A stretch of 64,000 bases of DNA from Gracilariopsis chorda (lineage: Eukaryota; Rhodophyta; Florideophyceae; Gracilariales; Gracilariaceae), in the NCBI GenBank assembly GCA_003194525.1, contig NBIV01000110.1:62001-126000 (forward strand). The letters are read 5' to 3'. This document shows, piece after piece, positions 11,099-22,400 of the stretch. The translations under genes were made by a program, and so were the position numbers. The notes under the pieces are model-generated. The model saw only the letters and a list, made by a program, of their open reading frames with translations, was not told the DNA's origin and did no database searches. Within the stretch, counting starts at the first letter, position 1. Every line of letters begins with the position of its first letter.

Positions 11099-11590
11099 TT
11101 AATGTGCATGACCATAGGAGCCAACTCCACTTCCACGACAGTATGCGCAACGCAATTTCTTAGTGCCGTGACAAGCGGAACATCGCACAGGCACACGTTC
11201 AGGAAGTTTCATAGGTTGTGGATCTCGCTGTGATTGCATCTGTTCCATGTCAGTTGCGAGTTGCTCCCAGGACTTGTTTTCAAGTTCGTAGCGGAATCCA
11301 CGACCCGCACACCAGCTACAGCGCCTCTCCTTGGTGCCGTTGCACCATATACATTTGCACTGACCGGACTTTCCTTCCGACGGTCGCATATCGAGGCTGA
11401 AGGCTTGTTCAAGCGCTGCCTTGCTCGTCGCTAGAGGCTGATCAGATCCCTCGTCTTCACGTCTGGGCGGGGTGTCGGCCGCTGCGCGGGGGCATCTGTG
11501 CGAGTGACGACGGGACTTCTTGTGGTTAGATTGGAGGACGTTTGGTAGTGAAGTGATGAAGCACGGCTTTTCTGTACTTGAACGGCCCAT
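11099..11590 (-). CDS. DnaJ-type Cys-rich zinc-finger protein (BSD2-like), probably plastid
   Basis: 163 residues from the ATG at 11590. The N-terminal 70 residues are basic and Ser/Pro-rich, a plausible plastid presequence (inference). The C-terminal half carries two pairs of CxxCxGx(G/T)-type motifs: CIWCNGT then CSWCAGRGF, and after a charged linker CSACHGT then CAYCRGSG. This is the zinc-binding layout of the DnaJ central domain. Stand-alone proteins with this domain in photosynthetic organisms include BSD2, a Rubisco assembly factor, and related thylakoid biogenesis proteins. There is no J domain. The BSD2-type role is suggested by architecture only. Confidence 0.75.
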   Translation of the reverse strand: MGRSSTEKPCFITSLPNVLQSNHKKSRRHSHRCPRAAADTPPRREDEGSDQPLATSKAALEQAFSLDMRPSEGKSGQCKCIWCNGTKERRCSWCAGRGFRYELENKSWEQLATDMEQMQSQRDPQPMKLPERVPVRCSACHGTKKLRCAYCRGSGVGSYGHAH

Positions 11591-13090
11591 TGTGAAGGTT
11601 TTCTAGGACGACGTTACGCCAAGTATGAATCGGAAAGGCAAAGTGAGGAAAAGGAAGTTGGAGTTCCGGAAGTTCAGCGTGTGGAAGCAACGGAAGAAGA
11701 GTTGAGGACATATATAGAGAAGGGGTGAGCGGAGGGAGCAGCGGTGGGCACAGTGTGGTGGAGTCTGGCTGAATTGGCGCATCTGCCAGCTCACGTGGTG
11801 CTCGCAATGGTCAAAGTGGCGCGTTAGTGCGAACGTTGCCACGTCGAGGTCGGGAGGCGTTTCTCGGCGTCGGGTTCAGACTCGCACTGTTGTATGAGGT
11901 TCGCAGACGTTGGCTACATGCAATTCTGACCAACCGACGGGTTGCAAATGGCTGTCGTGCGAAGTCTTCAAATGCGTTAGCGGTGGTTGAACCAATCGAT
12001 TTGCAGCGTGTTGGACTTCTCCCGTGCTAATCGCAAGACGTGTGCGTGTCACAGCGCTCATGAGCACAGCGTCTACAGTATGAGTTGCGTTTGCGTGCTC
12101 GGTGGATGCGAGTCCTCTTTCGTTGGGGTGAAGTCACGTGCAATCAGCGGCATGACATTCTACTCCCACTGGACAGCACTCATTCCTAAGGGCAGCATTG
12201 CACCAAGGGACATGGCATAACACGAGCATCGCAGAAAGTGGCCTGCTATCGTGCAACTACGGTGTAAGGAAAGAGATCGTCTGTGTGTTCAGAACCTTCC
12301 AATGTCAAAACTGCGCCGCACTAGTAGAAAGCGCAGGAATCCTCCCTTGCGTCTCCAGGAAGAGGGCTCCAATCGGCTCATGCAAGCTGAAGTGATGTGA
12401 GCTTGAGTCCATCGTTCCGGTCAACATGCGGCATGCGACATCCTCTCGTCTCGTCTTGCCAGGATACAACAATTACTCATGCAGTTCCAGCAAGATCATG
12501 ACTGGTTTTTTGTCCAGTTTGTAGTTATCCTAATGGATACTCCTGTAGAAGTTACGTCCATCATCAACAAACATTGTGACAAACCGCTTGAAAGGCCTAA
12601 TGATCAGGCCTGTCACGAAGCTTGTCAGTTAATGTCAGCAGATGAATCTTTGTTCGTATTTGGACTCGTATGTCGCTCAGAAGAGAAAGATAGAACTCGA
12701 ACAGCTTCATTGACCACTGCCGGAAATACGAAGGTTAGGTTCTCTCTCTCTCTTTTACGAACACGCATACATTAATTCCTCGTAGCGCCAAGGGTATGTT
12801 GCTAACTCTTTATCAGTTACACATTAGGGGTAACCGTTTACTGCTTCTGACCCTTTCTTCTGATGACGGAGGGAGCACCCACCTCCGAGATATTTTCCTT
12901 TCGAGCACTGTAGTACGAACTGCTTTATGATACGTCGTTCGTGACCGAAGGGCTTCAGGTACCTAAGCCATTTCGACCAGCTACATAATAGGTTCTTTTC
13001 ATTTTTGTGGTGGTTGATATACGTGTACCGGCTGCGACATCATCAGTTCACACCGGACATGTGGCCTAGTCGTTTTGACTATGACAATTT

Positions 13091-13155
13091 TAACCCCTAT
13101 CGCAGTCCCGGAATTAGGGACACGAGCTCATATAAACACACACACAAACATAGAC
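13091..13155 (+). mobile_element. R1 element, 3' tail only (copy c)
   Basis: The sequence TAACCCCTATCGCAGTCCCG, the following GAATTAGGGACACGAGCTCA, and a TATAAACACACACAC tail match the last 60 bases of copies at 1-264 and 13829-14490. It is a short fragment, as expected of a heavily 5'-truncated insertion. Confidence 0.6.
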
Positions 13156-13828
13156 ATTTAAATGGCGGGAAGGTCTGCACATACGAGCGATAGACTAATT
13201 TTGTCCAACCGCCGTTCCATGAGCTCGATCATGTGATCCCTCATGGCAGCACATACTGTTCCAACGAAAACCGATTTGACATCGTCATTCTATGTCAACT
13301 GCTACGAAATGGCTTCGAGTCTATCTGGGTTCCCATACCACGACAAGCCGAGGCTTGAGAGATCATACGCTTCTTTCTTCCTTTATTGTGGGGCCGAAAC
13401 GTCTAATTGCGATGTAATGGTAGAAGCATCTGTTTAGATATGCTTCGCCCTTCGCAGGAAACCAAGAGACTTCCGCGACCGCTGCCTAAAACACATGCGC
13501 CATTTTCTCAGATTCTGCTTCCTTCTCGCATTTACAATCATTTGGTCGCCGAATGCTGTAGGCTTGCACCCTAACACACCATGTGTTTTGACACAAGCCT
13601 AAAGTAAACTACCTTATTGAGAAGACATCTTCAACTGCAACACTGTAGTGGAGATTAGAAACTCTTTATTAGCTTTCTTGAGGAGGGAGAGGTTTTTCAC
13701 ATGAGAAACCACTATCAGCGTGCCGTAATCAGGCATGCTGAACCCACAATAAAGAAGAAGAAGAAGAAATTCTTTCTCTCCTTAGTAGAAATGCCACCAC
13801 ATCGTTATCCCCAGGCGCTTGCAGACGT

Positions 13829-14490
13829 TGTGTGTGTGTGTGTATATGAGCTCGTGTCTCTAATTACAAGACTACGGTAGGGGTTACATTGAGAAGAACC
13901 CCTCTCTCTCTCGATAAACCAACAGCTTTTCTGGCCATGTCCTTACTGTTGAGTCGGCGTCAGAACCCTGCCTCTCTCGCCGGGATGCCGCTCTTCGGCG
14001 GCATCTAAGAACGAAATGGTCTTCACTAATAAGTATGTTGAGCCCACATCCGAGCGGGCAGAAACATTTCCTGTTGTGTAAAAAGGTAGAGACTGGATGT
14101 AGCGTCGGAACGTGACCGGTAAATATTCGCGACAGGGCTGTACGCGCCCTACTTAGAGTCAATACATTTGACAGTGACTCTGGGACTTCTCCTACTGGCT
14201 CTGCACTAGTAAGACGGTCGTAGTAAGACGGACGCGAGTTCTCTGTTTCACTTCCAGGAAGTCGATCTATTTTTGAGTTGCTGCGCAATGGAGAGACCAA
14301 GGCTTTTCTTCGCAAGTTCGTCGGCGGCTTCGTTTTGTGGTAACACGCAGTGTTTTGTTTTGCAGATCGCTGGACGCCTCCTTCAAAATTCGCTGTCAAC
14401 CATCGATTACCCATTCCGGGAGAAAAAAAGCGACGATGGACCTCATATACGTAATGTGTCACTGGTCTTTCTATAGAAAATCTAACCCGC
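13829..14490 (-). mobile_element. LINE-like element, longest copy (R1 copy b), with ORF remnant 13884-14478
   Basis: Read on the minus strand, a frame of about 195 codons, without a clear ATG, ends 40-50 nt before a (CA)n tail. Its C-terminal part has RARTALSRIFTGHVP, then CFCPLGCGLN and a HFVLRCRRR segment. This resembles the C-terminal zinc-knuckle-like tail that follows the RT/RNase H region in many LINE ORF2 proteins (an L..L.TGH then C.CG then H...C pattern). The RT itself is absent. The end of this frame (QGSDADSTVRTWPEKLLVY) recurs in decayed form at 130-190 and 27990-28110. Class assignment is inference from the pattern and the shared 3' ends. Confidence 0.6.
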
Positions 14491-14492
14491 TT

Positions 14493-14829
14493 TCACACTA
14501 TGAGGAGAGGTACTGACTGATACATGAACATGTATTTTCTGTTGTGCGCTGCATGTACCAGACATCCAGACACAAAAGAATTTGACGCCGGAGGCTTTTC
14601 ATTGTCCTCGGTATAGGTCTGATGACCATATGAACTCCCAGAAAAGATGGCAATCATGTACATAGCCTTCGTGGCGGGAACCCGAAAGGGTCTGGAGTAA
14701 CTGAACTGCTCTAGTATGTCGGGACAAAAGCCATTGGTTTTGGCAAATTCTCCTTTGTACGTCAAGATTTCTGTCGAGTTCGAGGCCCATTGTACAAGCG
14801 ACAATGCTATCTAATCCACTTCCCACCAC
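14493..14829 (-). pseudogene. Disrupted coding-like stretch, family unknown
   Basis: Two overlapping minus-strand frames look like pieces of one protein: RIAVVGSGLDSIVACTMG (14780-14835), with a GSG turn recalling a nucleotide-binding start, and a second frame with FAKTNGFCPDILEQFSYSRPF and IFSGSSYGHQTYTEDNEKPP. A frameshift near 14740 would be needed to join them. It may be a decayed gene or part of the adjacent element; evidence is weak. Confidence 0.2.
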
Positions 14830-15028
14830 AGCTATTCGTGGACACGACCTGCATCAGCTCCTACCTACTTCTGCCGTTTCCTTGCTTTATCTTGTTCAGT
14901 CGACCACATAAGCATGCCCCATCCAATCCAATGTGTATGCGCAAAGAATACCACAACAACAATCTGCAACCGAGGACCAGCAAACTCATTGAGAGTTAAG
15001 AGTTCGCTTGCGGGTGCTGCACAAAAAA

Positions 15029-16330
15029 ATGGCCACACTTTCTTCAAGATACGCTTCTCGCCGTTCTTCTAGAAGATGTGAATCGTCTCTACAACTTCCT
15101 GTACAATTCCTGATTCTTTATATTCTCGCTTTGTTTCTTTACTTGCATGTAGTCGGCTCTTTCTTCCCACAAATACAACATCCTCATCATTTGTCTGGTT
15201 CTCAAAGATCTAAGTTGTCTCAAGGGATGGGTTATGTTTATCTTAATGTCTCGGACGCTGTTCTGGAACAACAGAAAACGTTATGCCAGTATCGCCTTGA
15301 TGCTGATCGTACAATCGTTGTACACATGCATATTCCAAAGTCCGGAGGAACAGCGTTCGCCTTAGCTCTTAAATCTGAATGTATCTGCAACAAGATTCCG
15401 CGACCTCAGAAAGGATACTGTCGAGAATGTCCCAATGTCATACCAGATGCTTCGCTCCCCGTCACGATTTTCACTCAGAACCTATGGACTTCTCAAAACT
15501 ACTCTTTTAGACCCCCATACAGCGCGAATTGTAGGACCTTTAATGCGTCGTCCAGATGGTTTGGATTCCCGAAGAAGAACCGCACTTTTACTTTCTATTC
15601 TCAAAGCCGTCTAACATCTGGTTGGCCGTGCGGCGTTCATGTTAGTTATGCACGACTACGAGAATGCTGTCACAGACTTGAATTACCAGGAATTAAGCAC
15701 GTCATCGTCACCTTGTTCCGTGATCCACTTGCACGATTCGTCTCTGAGTTCTTCCAAGTCGCGTACAACAGAATAGATATCACATCCTGGGATTGGTGCA
15801 TGCGGCCAGAGTTTCCACTTTCCATGACGCAATTTTTCGGCATGCCGGTGTCATATCCCTTTCAAAGTCGCATGACAAAACTGCTTAGCGGAAGTCCTGT
15901 CCAGACTGGTGCAGCAGGTGAAGATTGGACGAAGCCTGGAGTTCGTGATGAAGCTCTAAGAAGAGCCCTCGGTGTTGTACACAGCACAGAAGATTTTCTC
16001 TTCGGACTCGCAGAAGAACTTGATCTTACGTTGGAATTGTTTCAGTTTGTATTTCGACGTACCTTTAAGGCGCCTAGTACGTGCCATTCGCACCAAAACG
16101 CCTCAGGGTGTGGAAAAGTTGAACTTGGGCTCCACGATTTGCACGGAAATCCGATGAGCTTGAATACAGAGCAGGAACGTCTCTTTGCGGAGAACAACAG
16201 AGAGGACCGGATAACATACGATACCGCAGCTCGCATTTTTTACGAACGCATAGAAGCTATGCGATCTCTCCAAGTTTTGGGGTCTGACTTAGCCATCAAC
16301 AGGAGGTGTGCCTCGATTACATCTTTATGA
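15029..16330 (+). CDS. Type II membrane carbohydrate sulfotransferase (HS6ST-like)
   Basis: 433 residues from the ATG at 15029. A short basic cytosolic tail precedes one membrane segment at about residues 24-46, the Golgi type II topology. The PAPS 5'-phosphosulfate loop is HIPKSGGT (101-108) and the 3'-phosphate site is VTLFRDPLARFVSEFF (about 230-245); both match the heparan-sulfate 6-O-sulfotransferase branch of the Sulfotransfer family. Numerous Cys and N-glycosylation sequons fit a lumenal domain. Red algal walls are rich in sulfated galactans, so transfer of sulfate from PAPS to a galactan is the likely job (inference; the acceptor is not visible in sequence). The last 91 nt overlap the 3' end of a convergent frame at 16240-16722. 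No intron. Confidence 0.88.
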   Translation: MATLSSRYASRRSSRRCESSLQLPVQFLILYILALFLYLHVVGSFFPQIQHPHHLSGSQRSKLSQGMGYVYLNVSDAVLEQQKTLCQYRLDADRTIVVHMHIPKSGGTAFALALKSECICNKIPRPQKGYCRECPNVIPDASLPVTIFTQNLWTSQNYSFRPPYSANCRTFNASSRWFGFPKKNRTFTFYSQSRLTSGWPCGVHVSYARLRECCHRLELPGIKHVIVTLFRDPLARFVSEFFQVAYNRIDITSWDWCMRPEFPLSMTQFFGMPVSYPFQSRMTKLLSGSPVQTGAAGEDWTKPGVRDEALRRALGVVHSTEDFLFGLAEELDLTLELFQFVFRRTFKAPSTCHSHQNASGCGKVELGLHDLHGNPMSLNTEQERLFAENNREDRITYDTAARIFYERIEAMRSLQVLGSDLAINRRCASITSL

Positions 16331-16722
16331 GATTGCTCACGTGTCCATACAGGGAAATTAGTCAATGCAAACGGATCGATAGAGTGGTCGTAGAATAGAG
16401 CTGTTCCATGAGGTACCGTTGGTATAAGATGATAGCTTGGTTGGCGTTTGGCAACTGCACCAAAACTGGGAATGCGTCTCTGAACATTTTTCGTTGCAAA
16501 CACCAAATCTACGAGGAGTCGCTCAAAATATTTACCCTCTAGTGGCAGAGCTGGGGACATAAGTTCGGTCTGGTGAAGATGATCATCATCAGACATGACG
16601 TCTGGTGATCTGACAAGAAGGGGAAACATCTGTGACCTGTTTTGTACAACGTATATTGGGGGGTGTCTGGTCGTTTGCCCGCAGTAGCGTTTTCTGATTC
16701 TCGAGTTGGTTTTGGCATTCAT
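16240..16722 (-). CDS. Hypothetical protein, 160 residues
   Basis: ATG at 16722, stop inside the 3' end of the convergent sulfotransferase gene (91 nt overlap). The product is basic at the N-terminus (TNSRIRKRYCGQTTRHPP), then mixed, with no membrane helix and no motif I recognise; segments such as YFERLLVDLVFATKNVQRRIPSFGAVAKRQPSYH look like folded-protein composition rather than random translation. A gene starts 115 bp away on the opposite strand (16838), which would give a divergent promoter. It may be a real lineage-specific gene or a chance frame. Confidence 0.45.
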   Translation of the reverse strand: MNAKTNSRIRKRYCGQTTRHPPIYVVQNRSQMFPLLVRSPDVMSDDDHLHQTELMSPALPLEGKYFERLLVDLVFATKNVQRRIPSFGAVAKRQPSYHLIPTVPHGTALFYDHSIDPFALTNFPVWTREQSHKDVIEAHLLLMAKSDPKTWRDRIASMRS

Positions 16723-16837
16723 CCTATGTCTCTTAGTACGTAGCTTCTGGACTTGTTGTGAAGAGTCTACCTACTAGGCCTAGGGTGGAAGGTTGCTGGC
16801 GAAACCGGTTCATCTTTAACACGCGCCTTAAGTCGAA

Positions 16838-17125
16838 ATGGAAGCCATTCGTGACGTCTACAGCTCATCCGATTCATCGGACGAAGGGGAAATGCTCAAG
16901 AACGAAGATGAAGTCTTTCGGTCTTCTACACCTCTACATGAATCTCCCCCGCCTACTGATTTATTATCACGAAAACGCAGTCTAAAGCCCGATTCTAACG
17001 ACGGTTCGAAGAAGAAGAGCAGAACAAAGCCCGCAGTGGATTTACCGCCCCTCCGCCTTCATTACATGCAAAGCGAGCAAGCACATCCAAAACCGCAGAC
17101 AACCAACAGCGCAAAGCGGGGTTAA
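16838..17125 (+). CDS. Short Ser/acidic then basic protein, possibly a truncated gene
   Basis: 95 residues from the ATG at 16838. It starts MEAIRDVYSSSDSSDEGE, a Ser/Asp/Glu cluster of the sort that opens several nuclear RNA-processing proteins, and continues with a basic stretch SRKRSLKPDSNDGSKKKSR, a possible nuclear localisation signal, then VDLPPLRLHY. This order recalls the N-terminus of the U6 phosphodiesterase USB1, but the catalytic HxS motifs are absent, and only 167 nt separate the stop from the end of CCT5. Either a small nuclear protein or the head of a truncated gene; I cannot decide. Confidence 0.4.
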   Translation: MEAIRDVYSSSDSSDEGEMLKNEDEVFRSSTPLHESPPPTDLLSRKRSLKPDSNDGSKKKSRTKPAVDLPPLRLHYMQSEQAHPKPQTTNSAKRG

Positions 17126-17292
17126 AGCCAGCTTTGTCTCTCAACGACGTCATGTGTCCACCTCGACAGGTACAAACGAAACAAAGCAATATATCAACAG
17201 AGGACTTGGTGTCTTATGGCTGCAGACCTCAAAGAAATCAAAGGCGATGAAGAAATGTCTTCAAATGTTGGGCGCTGGTCATTTCATCGTGT

Positions 17293-18906
17293 TTACTCAT
17301 ATTCTGCCGGAGCAATAGTGTCATCTATCTTCAGTATCATCTTCACCATTTGTGTTGCATGTTGAAGCTGTTGGATTTTAGATGTCAACGCTTCATACAC
17401 ATTTTGTTTGCGCATATCATTCGTTCCCGTCCCCATACAGTCTACACCAAGGAAAGGATTCTCTTCCTTCACCTGCCTCGACTTCACAGAGGCTAAAGTC
17501 TCAATTGGCGGGAGACCGGAGTTCTCAGCAAGGGCCATTACAACGTTATCTAGAGCAGCAGCAAAACCTCGAACAGCATACTGCTCTACTCCAGGAATTT
17601 GATCTGCCGTCTCTGAGGCAAGAATAGAACAGGCTATCTCAATCGAGCCCCCTCCGTAAACAATGCGATTGTCTCTGATCAAGTTCCTCACGATGCAAAG
17701 CGCGTCATGAATACTTCTTTTTGCTTCTTCAATCATCATCTTGTTGCCCCCTCTAACGAAAATTGTAACGGACTTCGAAAATGCGCAGTCCTCCAACACC
17801 GTAACGTAATCGCGAGTTGTACCGAAAGGCATCGCACGAACGCATTTCGCTGATCCCAGTTTCTCTGCACTGATCTCTTGGAACCGCGGGATGATACGAG
17901 CACCAGTGGCAAGGGCAATGAGCTCAAGCTCGGAGCCTCCGACCCAGCGAATGGCAGGTAGGTTATTCTTGTAAAGCAGGTGATTGGCTTCATCATCAAA
18001 ACCCCATTGACACACAACTAGGTTCGCTCCTGAGTCCTTCACGGCTTGAACCATGTCAGTAAAGTATTTACGTTCAGCTTCTTGCATGTCATTGTATTGT
18101 TCCACTGTCTTAATATCAAGTTTGTGCTTCGTTTTTGGCTTCGGGGGTTCAAATGGGCAAGTCAGTACACAGATCTTGGCATCTTCTACCCGACGCTGCA
18201 TTTGGGGATGGCTGAAGTCCTTGTCCACAACAATGCCGTTCACGAGCTTGGTATCTTCTAGCTGTCCTCCAACTTTTCCATCCAGTTTGATGAGATCGAG
18301 GTTGACATCTTTACGTTCCATATCAGCAACAGACATGACGGCCTTAACGCACATTTCCGCAAACTGGTGTTTCATTCGGCTCACAATCTTAGAGTTAAGG
18401 GTGGTCATGGCAGTCCTAACAAGCTCATCATAGCCATTTGAGCTGCTGTAATCGAGTGGGGTAGAGAGCTTACGAAGCAAGGGAATGACAAGATCAGTTG
18501 CTCGTTCAAAACCCTCGGATATTCTAGTAGGGTGTATTCCCTTGTCCAGCAGCTTCTCTGCTTGTTCCAAAAGTGCACCTGCCAGGACAACAACTCCGGT
18601 AGTGCCATCACCAATCTCATCGTCCTGTGATTTTGAGAGCTCTACCATGAGCTTTGCAATTTGGTTCTCAACATCCATTTCCTGCAAAATGGTAGCGCCG
18701 TCATTAGTAACGGTGATGTCACCGTCAGGTGACTGAAGCATTTTGTCCATTCCTTTCGGTCCTAGAGATGTTCTCAGGGTTCGAGCCACAGCGCGAGCAG
18801 CAGCGATGTTGGACTTCAAGGCTGCCGTGCCCTTTAAACGCGTTTTCCTCTCCTGCTCCCTGATGATGATATACGGACGCCCCGTCTCGTCAAATGTTAA
18901 CGACAT
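17293..18906 (-). CDS. CCT5: CCT5, T-complex protein 1 subunit epsilon
   Basis: 537 residues, full length for the family, ATG at 18906. Group II chaperonin landmarks: [12 protein letters not shown] (about 47-58), [43 protein letters not shown] with the ATP-binding and hydrolysis motif GDGTT, and the late [12 protein letters not shown] segment. The N-terminal [19 protein letters not shown] is the signature of the epsilon subunit. It forms part of the cytosolic TRiC ring that folds actin, tubulin and other proteins. Single exon. Divergent from the helicase gene, with 558 bp between starts; convergent with the short gene ending at 17125. Confidence 0.97.
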   Translation of the reverse strand: MSLTFDETGRPYIIIREQERKTRLKGTAALKSNIAAARAVARTLRTSLGPKGMDKMLQSPDGDITVTNDGATILQEMDVENQIAKLMVELSKSQDDEIGDGTTGVVVLAGALLEQAEKLLDKGIHPTRISEGFERATDLVIPLLRKLSTPLDYSSSNGYDELVRTAMTTLNSKIVSRMKHQFAEMCVKAVMSVADMERKDVNLDLIKLDGKVGGQLEDTKLVNGIVVDKDFSHPQMQRRVEDAKICVLTCPFEPPKPKTKHKLDIKTVEQYNDMQEAERKYFTDMVQAVKDSGANLVVCQWGFDDEANHLLYKNNLPAIRWVGGSELELIALATGARIIPRFQEISAEKLGSAKCVRAMPFGTTRDYVTVLEDCAFSKSVTIFVRGGNKMMIEEAKRSIHDALCIVRNLIRDNRIVYGGGSIEIACSILASETADQIPGVEQYAVRGFAAALDNVVMALAENSGLPPIETLASVKSRQVKEENPFLGVDCMGTGTNDMRKQNVYEALTSKIQQLQHATQMVKMILKIDDTIAPAEYE

Positions 18907-19464
18907 GATGTGCTGCTTCGAATTGCTACAGATCCAAAACTAGGAACGATTGGTTGCGGTCTGATTACTTGTTGTCCGCACAGAACTGGATGAAGAGCTT
19001 TCCAGGATCGAGGCAAACAAAATGCTGGATTCACAACAGGTAGCGAGCGTGCAAAACAGGATTCCCGTTTGTTTCCAAAAAGGTAGAAGTTAAGAGTAAG
19101 AGGGTGAGAGTGCCTTAAGCCGACTGTCGCATGCCAATAAACCTTCGTGCCCCGGCGTCGAACCCGTGTGATGCAGTCAAAGATGAGTTGCGGATCTGTT
19201 GCGCAAATCGGCGATCGAGCTTCTTGATCCTTCCCATTGCGTTACAGGGAACTGCATACTTGCACAATTGTATTACGTGTCACTAGAGCCAAAACTCGTG
19301 AAGAGCCAAAGTTTTTGTGGACCCGGCTGTCGTGCAAACTCCATTCACGCGCCTACACGACCTCAGGCGCTTTTGTGCCACCCGTGCCACTTTCGAATTT
19401 CGCGCGCAAATCCAAACCGGTAGGCATCCAAGCATTAGTACTAGCCAAGCGAAACTCACCTTCG
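18907..19464. other. Divergent intergenic region between CCT5 and the RecQ helicase
   Basis: 558 bp that should contain both promoters. The helicase frame is open from 19237 but has no ATG before 19465, so the upstream open part is treated as 5' leader. No clear promoter motif. Confidence 0.5.
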
Positions 19465-22400
19465 ATGCCCACACGACGACAAAGAAAGGCTCTCAATCTC
19501 CCTCCCTTCACCGCATCCTTTAGCCTTAGCCTGGATCAGCCATTCGAGCTGTGTCCGACTAACTCATTTTGTTGGCATTCAAAGTTAATGCATGAAAATG
19601 CCAAGGCGCGAAACGCGCTGCGCGGTCGCACCTCGCTCGCAAGCGTTCGAGACTATTTCGCTTCCCGGAATGCATCTGCGCCATGTCCATCCCCTCCAAT
19701 GCTCACGCGTGCGGCAGAACCCAACAATGTCAGAAACCGCGAAACCCGTCCACCAGCGACACCTCCACCTCCAACAGCCGTGAAGCGTCCCCGCAAACAG
19801 CTTGCGTTTCCTACTCTGCCTAACGGCGCGCAGCAACGGCTTCCACCCAATTCTGTCCAGAACCCATCTTCAATCCATGATAACCAAATGCGTCCGATTC
19901 GTCATGTGGAGGGCTCTCCCGAATTACAATTCAATACTCGACATCCTCTGCCTCAACTGGGGCAACAGCTTGGTTCGCGGAATACACCACCGGGTGCACC
20001 CAACCAATCGACGGTCGGAATCAGTCATATCCCCCGAAGTAACGGGGGTGTCGGTATCGCGGCGCAAGAAGCACGAAAGGACAACCATCAAGCGGTCCAA
20101 CATCCACCAAGTCCCAGAGCTACATCTCCAGCGAAGAGCGTGTCGAACATAACTCGACCACTACAGCGGGTTTCTTCAAACCCTCGAGAACAAGCTGAGT
20201 CTGACTTTATTGATCTCCTATCACCAAAATCAGAGGTCGAAGATGACATCCAGCAATTCACTTACGCAGACACGCAGCTTCACCAGGCTCATCATCCACA
20301 ACAAGAGATTGCAAGCCGCGAGAAGGCTTACCGAATTTCAGAACAAACCGTTGTTCCTAGTGCAGTAACACACGCTTCTTTCGTTTCGAAGAAACGTTTG
20401 CGCGGTGCAGATTCTGCAGCTGCGAACATTTCGCGAATTGACAGTTCGGTCACCGTTCCTGAACCCATCGAACCTGCGGATAACGACGATGATGTGCTTG
20501 CAAATCTTGACTTGGACTCTATGATTGCCGAGAGTCGCAAGCATCCAAAACCTCCATTACCGTCTTCCTTTTCTAGGTCATTTCAGACGCCGCCCCAGAG
20601 CTCCAGAATTAATGTTGTAACTCCCGCAGAATTTCACATTTCTCTGATGAGCGTATCAAAGAACGAAGAGGGAATCAAAAAGCTGAAAAGGCGCATCAAG
20701 GCGGTACACGAAAGTTTATATCACATTTCTTCTCTATTGGCACTAGATGAGGAAGAATCTTCAGTGGCGAGATATGAGGAGAGAAAGAAAGAGCAGTCAA
20801 AGCTCCTTGATGATCTGAATGAACAGCTGCGAAATTTACAATCAGGCAGATCAACAACATCGTTGAGGATAAATGCTCAAACATCGTCGGTTACGAACAA
20901 ATACTCCCCGGTTACTCCTGATAATCCACTGATGGGTCGAATGGTTCCAAGTCAAAATGTCAATCCGATTCCATTCGATAGTTCCGGCGCCTTCTCTTCG
21001 AATCCTGCATCAGTCCCAAATCAAGCATTGCAACCTTGTGTTCCTAATTCAGCTCCAAACAGTATTAACATTACGAATAACTATTTTCCCCCTCAAACAG
21101 GGGTTACGGGGGTTGGACTACGCGAGAATGGCAGTCACGACCTCCAAGGACAAACTCATCGGTATGAAGCCGGTGACCAGCCATACCATTCTGAAGCACG
21201 TGCAACTGAACTCCACAGCAGTGGGCCAGCGCAACGGCATATTGATATCAATATGTTACGGCCTCACTTAGATGACCCTAACTGTCCAGATGAGATGGAG
21301 ACGTCAAGAGCGGAAGTTCTTGAGGAAGAGCGTACTATGGCGTTTACCCCAACGAAGGCGCCCAGAGAAGGTACGTTACGCGAGTTGCAAGGCTCACAAA
21401 TACCTGTTTTCGGTCCCGATGATCACACCGCTTCACAATGGCGTGATGCGGCAGGCCGCAAATTCCCGTGGTCTCTCCAACTTGCAATGGAGAATAGGTC
21501 CGTTTTCAACAACCCGGGGTTTCGTCCAAACCAGCGAGAAGCGATGAATGCTGCCCTTTCAGGCAAAGATGTGTTTGTACTAATGCCAACTGGGGGTGGC
21601 AAATCACTCTGTTATCAGCTCCCTGCCATACTTCGGCCCGGAGTTACAATTGTTATTTCACCGCTCGTCTCTCTAATCCAAGATCAGGTGGATCACTTGT
21701 GGTCGAAGCAAATCCCATGTGGTGCACTAACAACCGCGACTCCACTGCGAACAAAGAATGAGCTCATGAAGGATTTGCGAAATTCTGCGCCCATGAGCAA
21801 GCTTATCTATGTTACTCCTGAAAAGATATCACGAAGTCCAGCTTTCTTTGATGCTATGACATCGCTGGTTGAACGGAAGCTTCTACAGAGGTTCGTCGTT
21901 GATGAAGCGCACTGCGTTTCTCAGTGGGGACATGACTTCCGCCCGGATTACAAACAGCTCGCTATTTTCAAGGAGCGCTTCCCAGAAATTCCTATTATGG
22001 CACTTACAGCCACTGCTACTCCAGAAGTTCGTGAAGATGTTAAAGTCCAGCTAAGAATAAGCCGGGATTGTGTCATGTTCAAGCAGAGTTTCAATAGACG
22101 AAACTTGATATACGAAGTGCGAAAGAAGAAGAAGAACGTCATTGACGAGATCGCACTGGAGATCAAAACAATTCATCAAGGCGAAGCTGGTATTATATAT
22201 TGCTTCAGCCAAAGGGATTGCGTGCAGATTGCAGAGACGCTGGTGGAGAAGTATCATCTTCGGGCTTTACCATATCACGGCGGACTGCCGGACAACATCC
22301 GCAGAGCGAATCAAAGTGAATGGTCCAACGGGCGTATTGAGGTAATCTGTTGTACATTGGCGTTCGGGATGGGTATCGATAAGGCAAATGTGCGTTTTGT

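Larger units (their letters stand above)
11591..15028. other. Repeat-rich intergenic region
   Basis: 3.4 kb without an intact gene. It holds two R1 retroelement ends (13091-13155 and 13829-14490), a GAA microsatellite near 13753-13770, and a disrupted minus-strand coding-like stretch at 14493-14829. From 11600 to 13080 I see only short open frames with no resemblance to known families. Confidence 0.5.

Noticed and set aside
16838-17125. Naming the short Ser/acidic protein USB1
   Set aside because: Only the general N-terminal style fits; both HxS catalytic motifs are missing and there is no room for them before CCT5.
19137-19190. Minus-strand GGGTTCGACGCC resembling a tRNA T arm
   Set aside because: Stem pairing fails at two of five positions and no cloverleaf closes.
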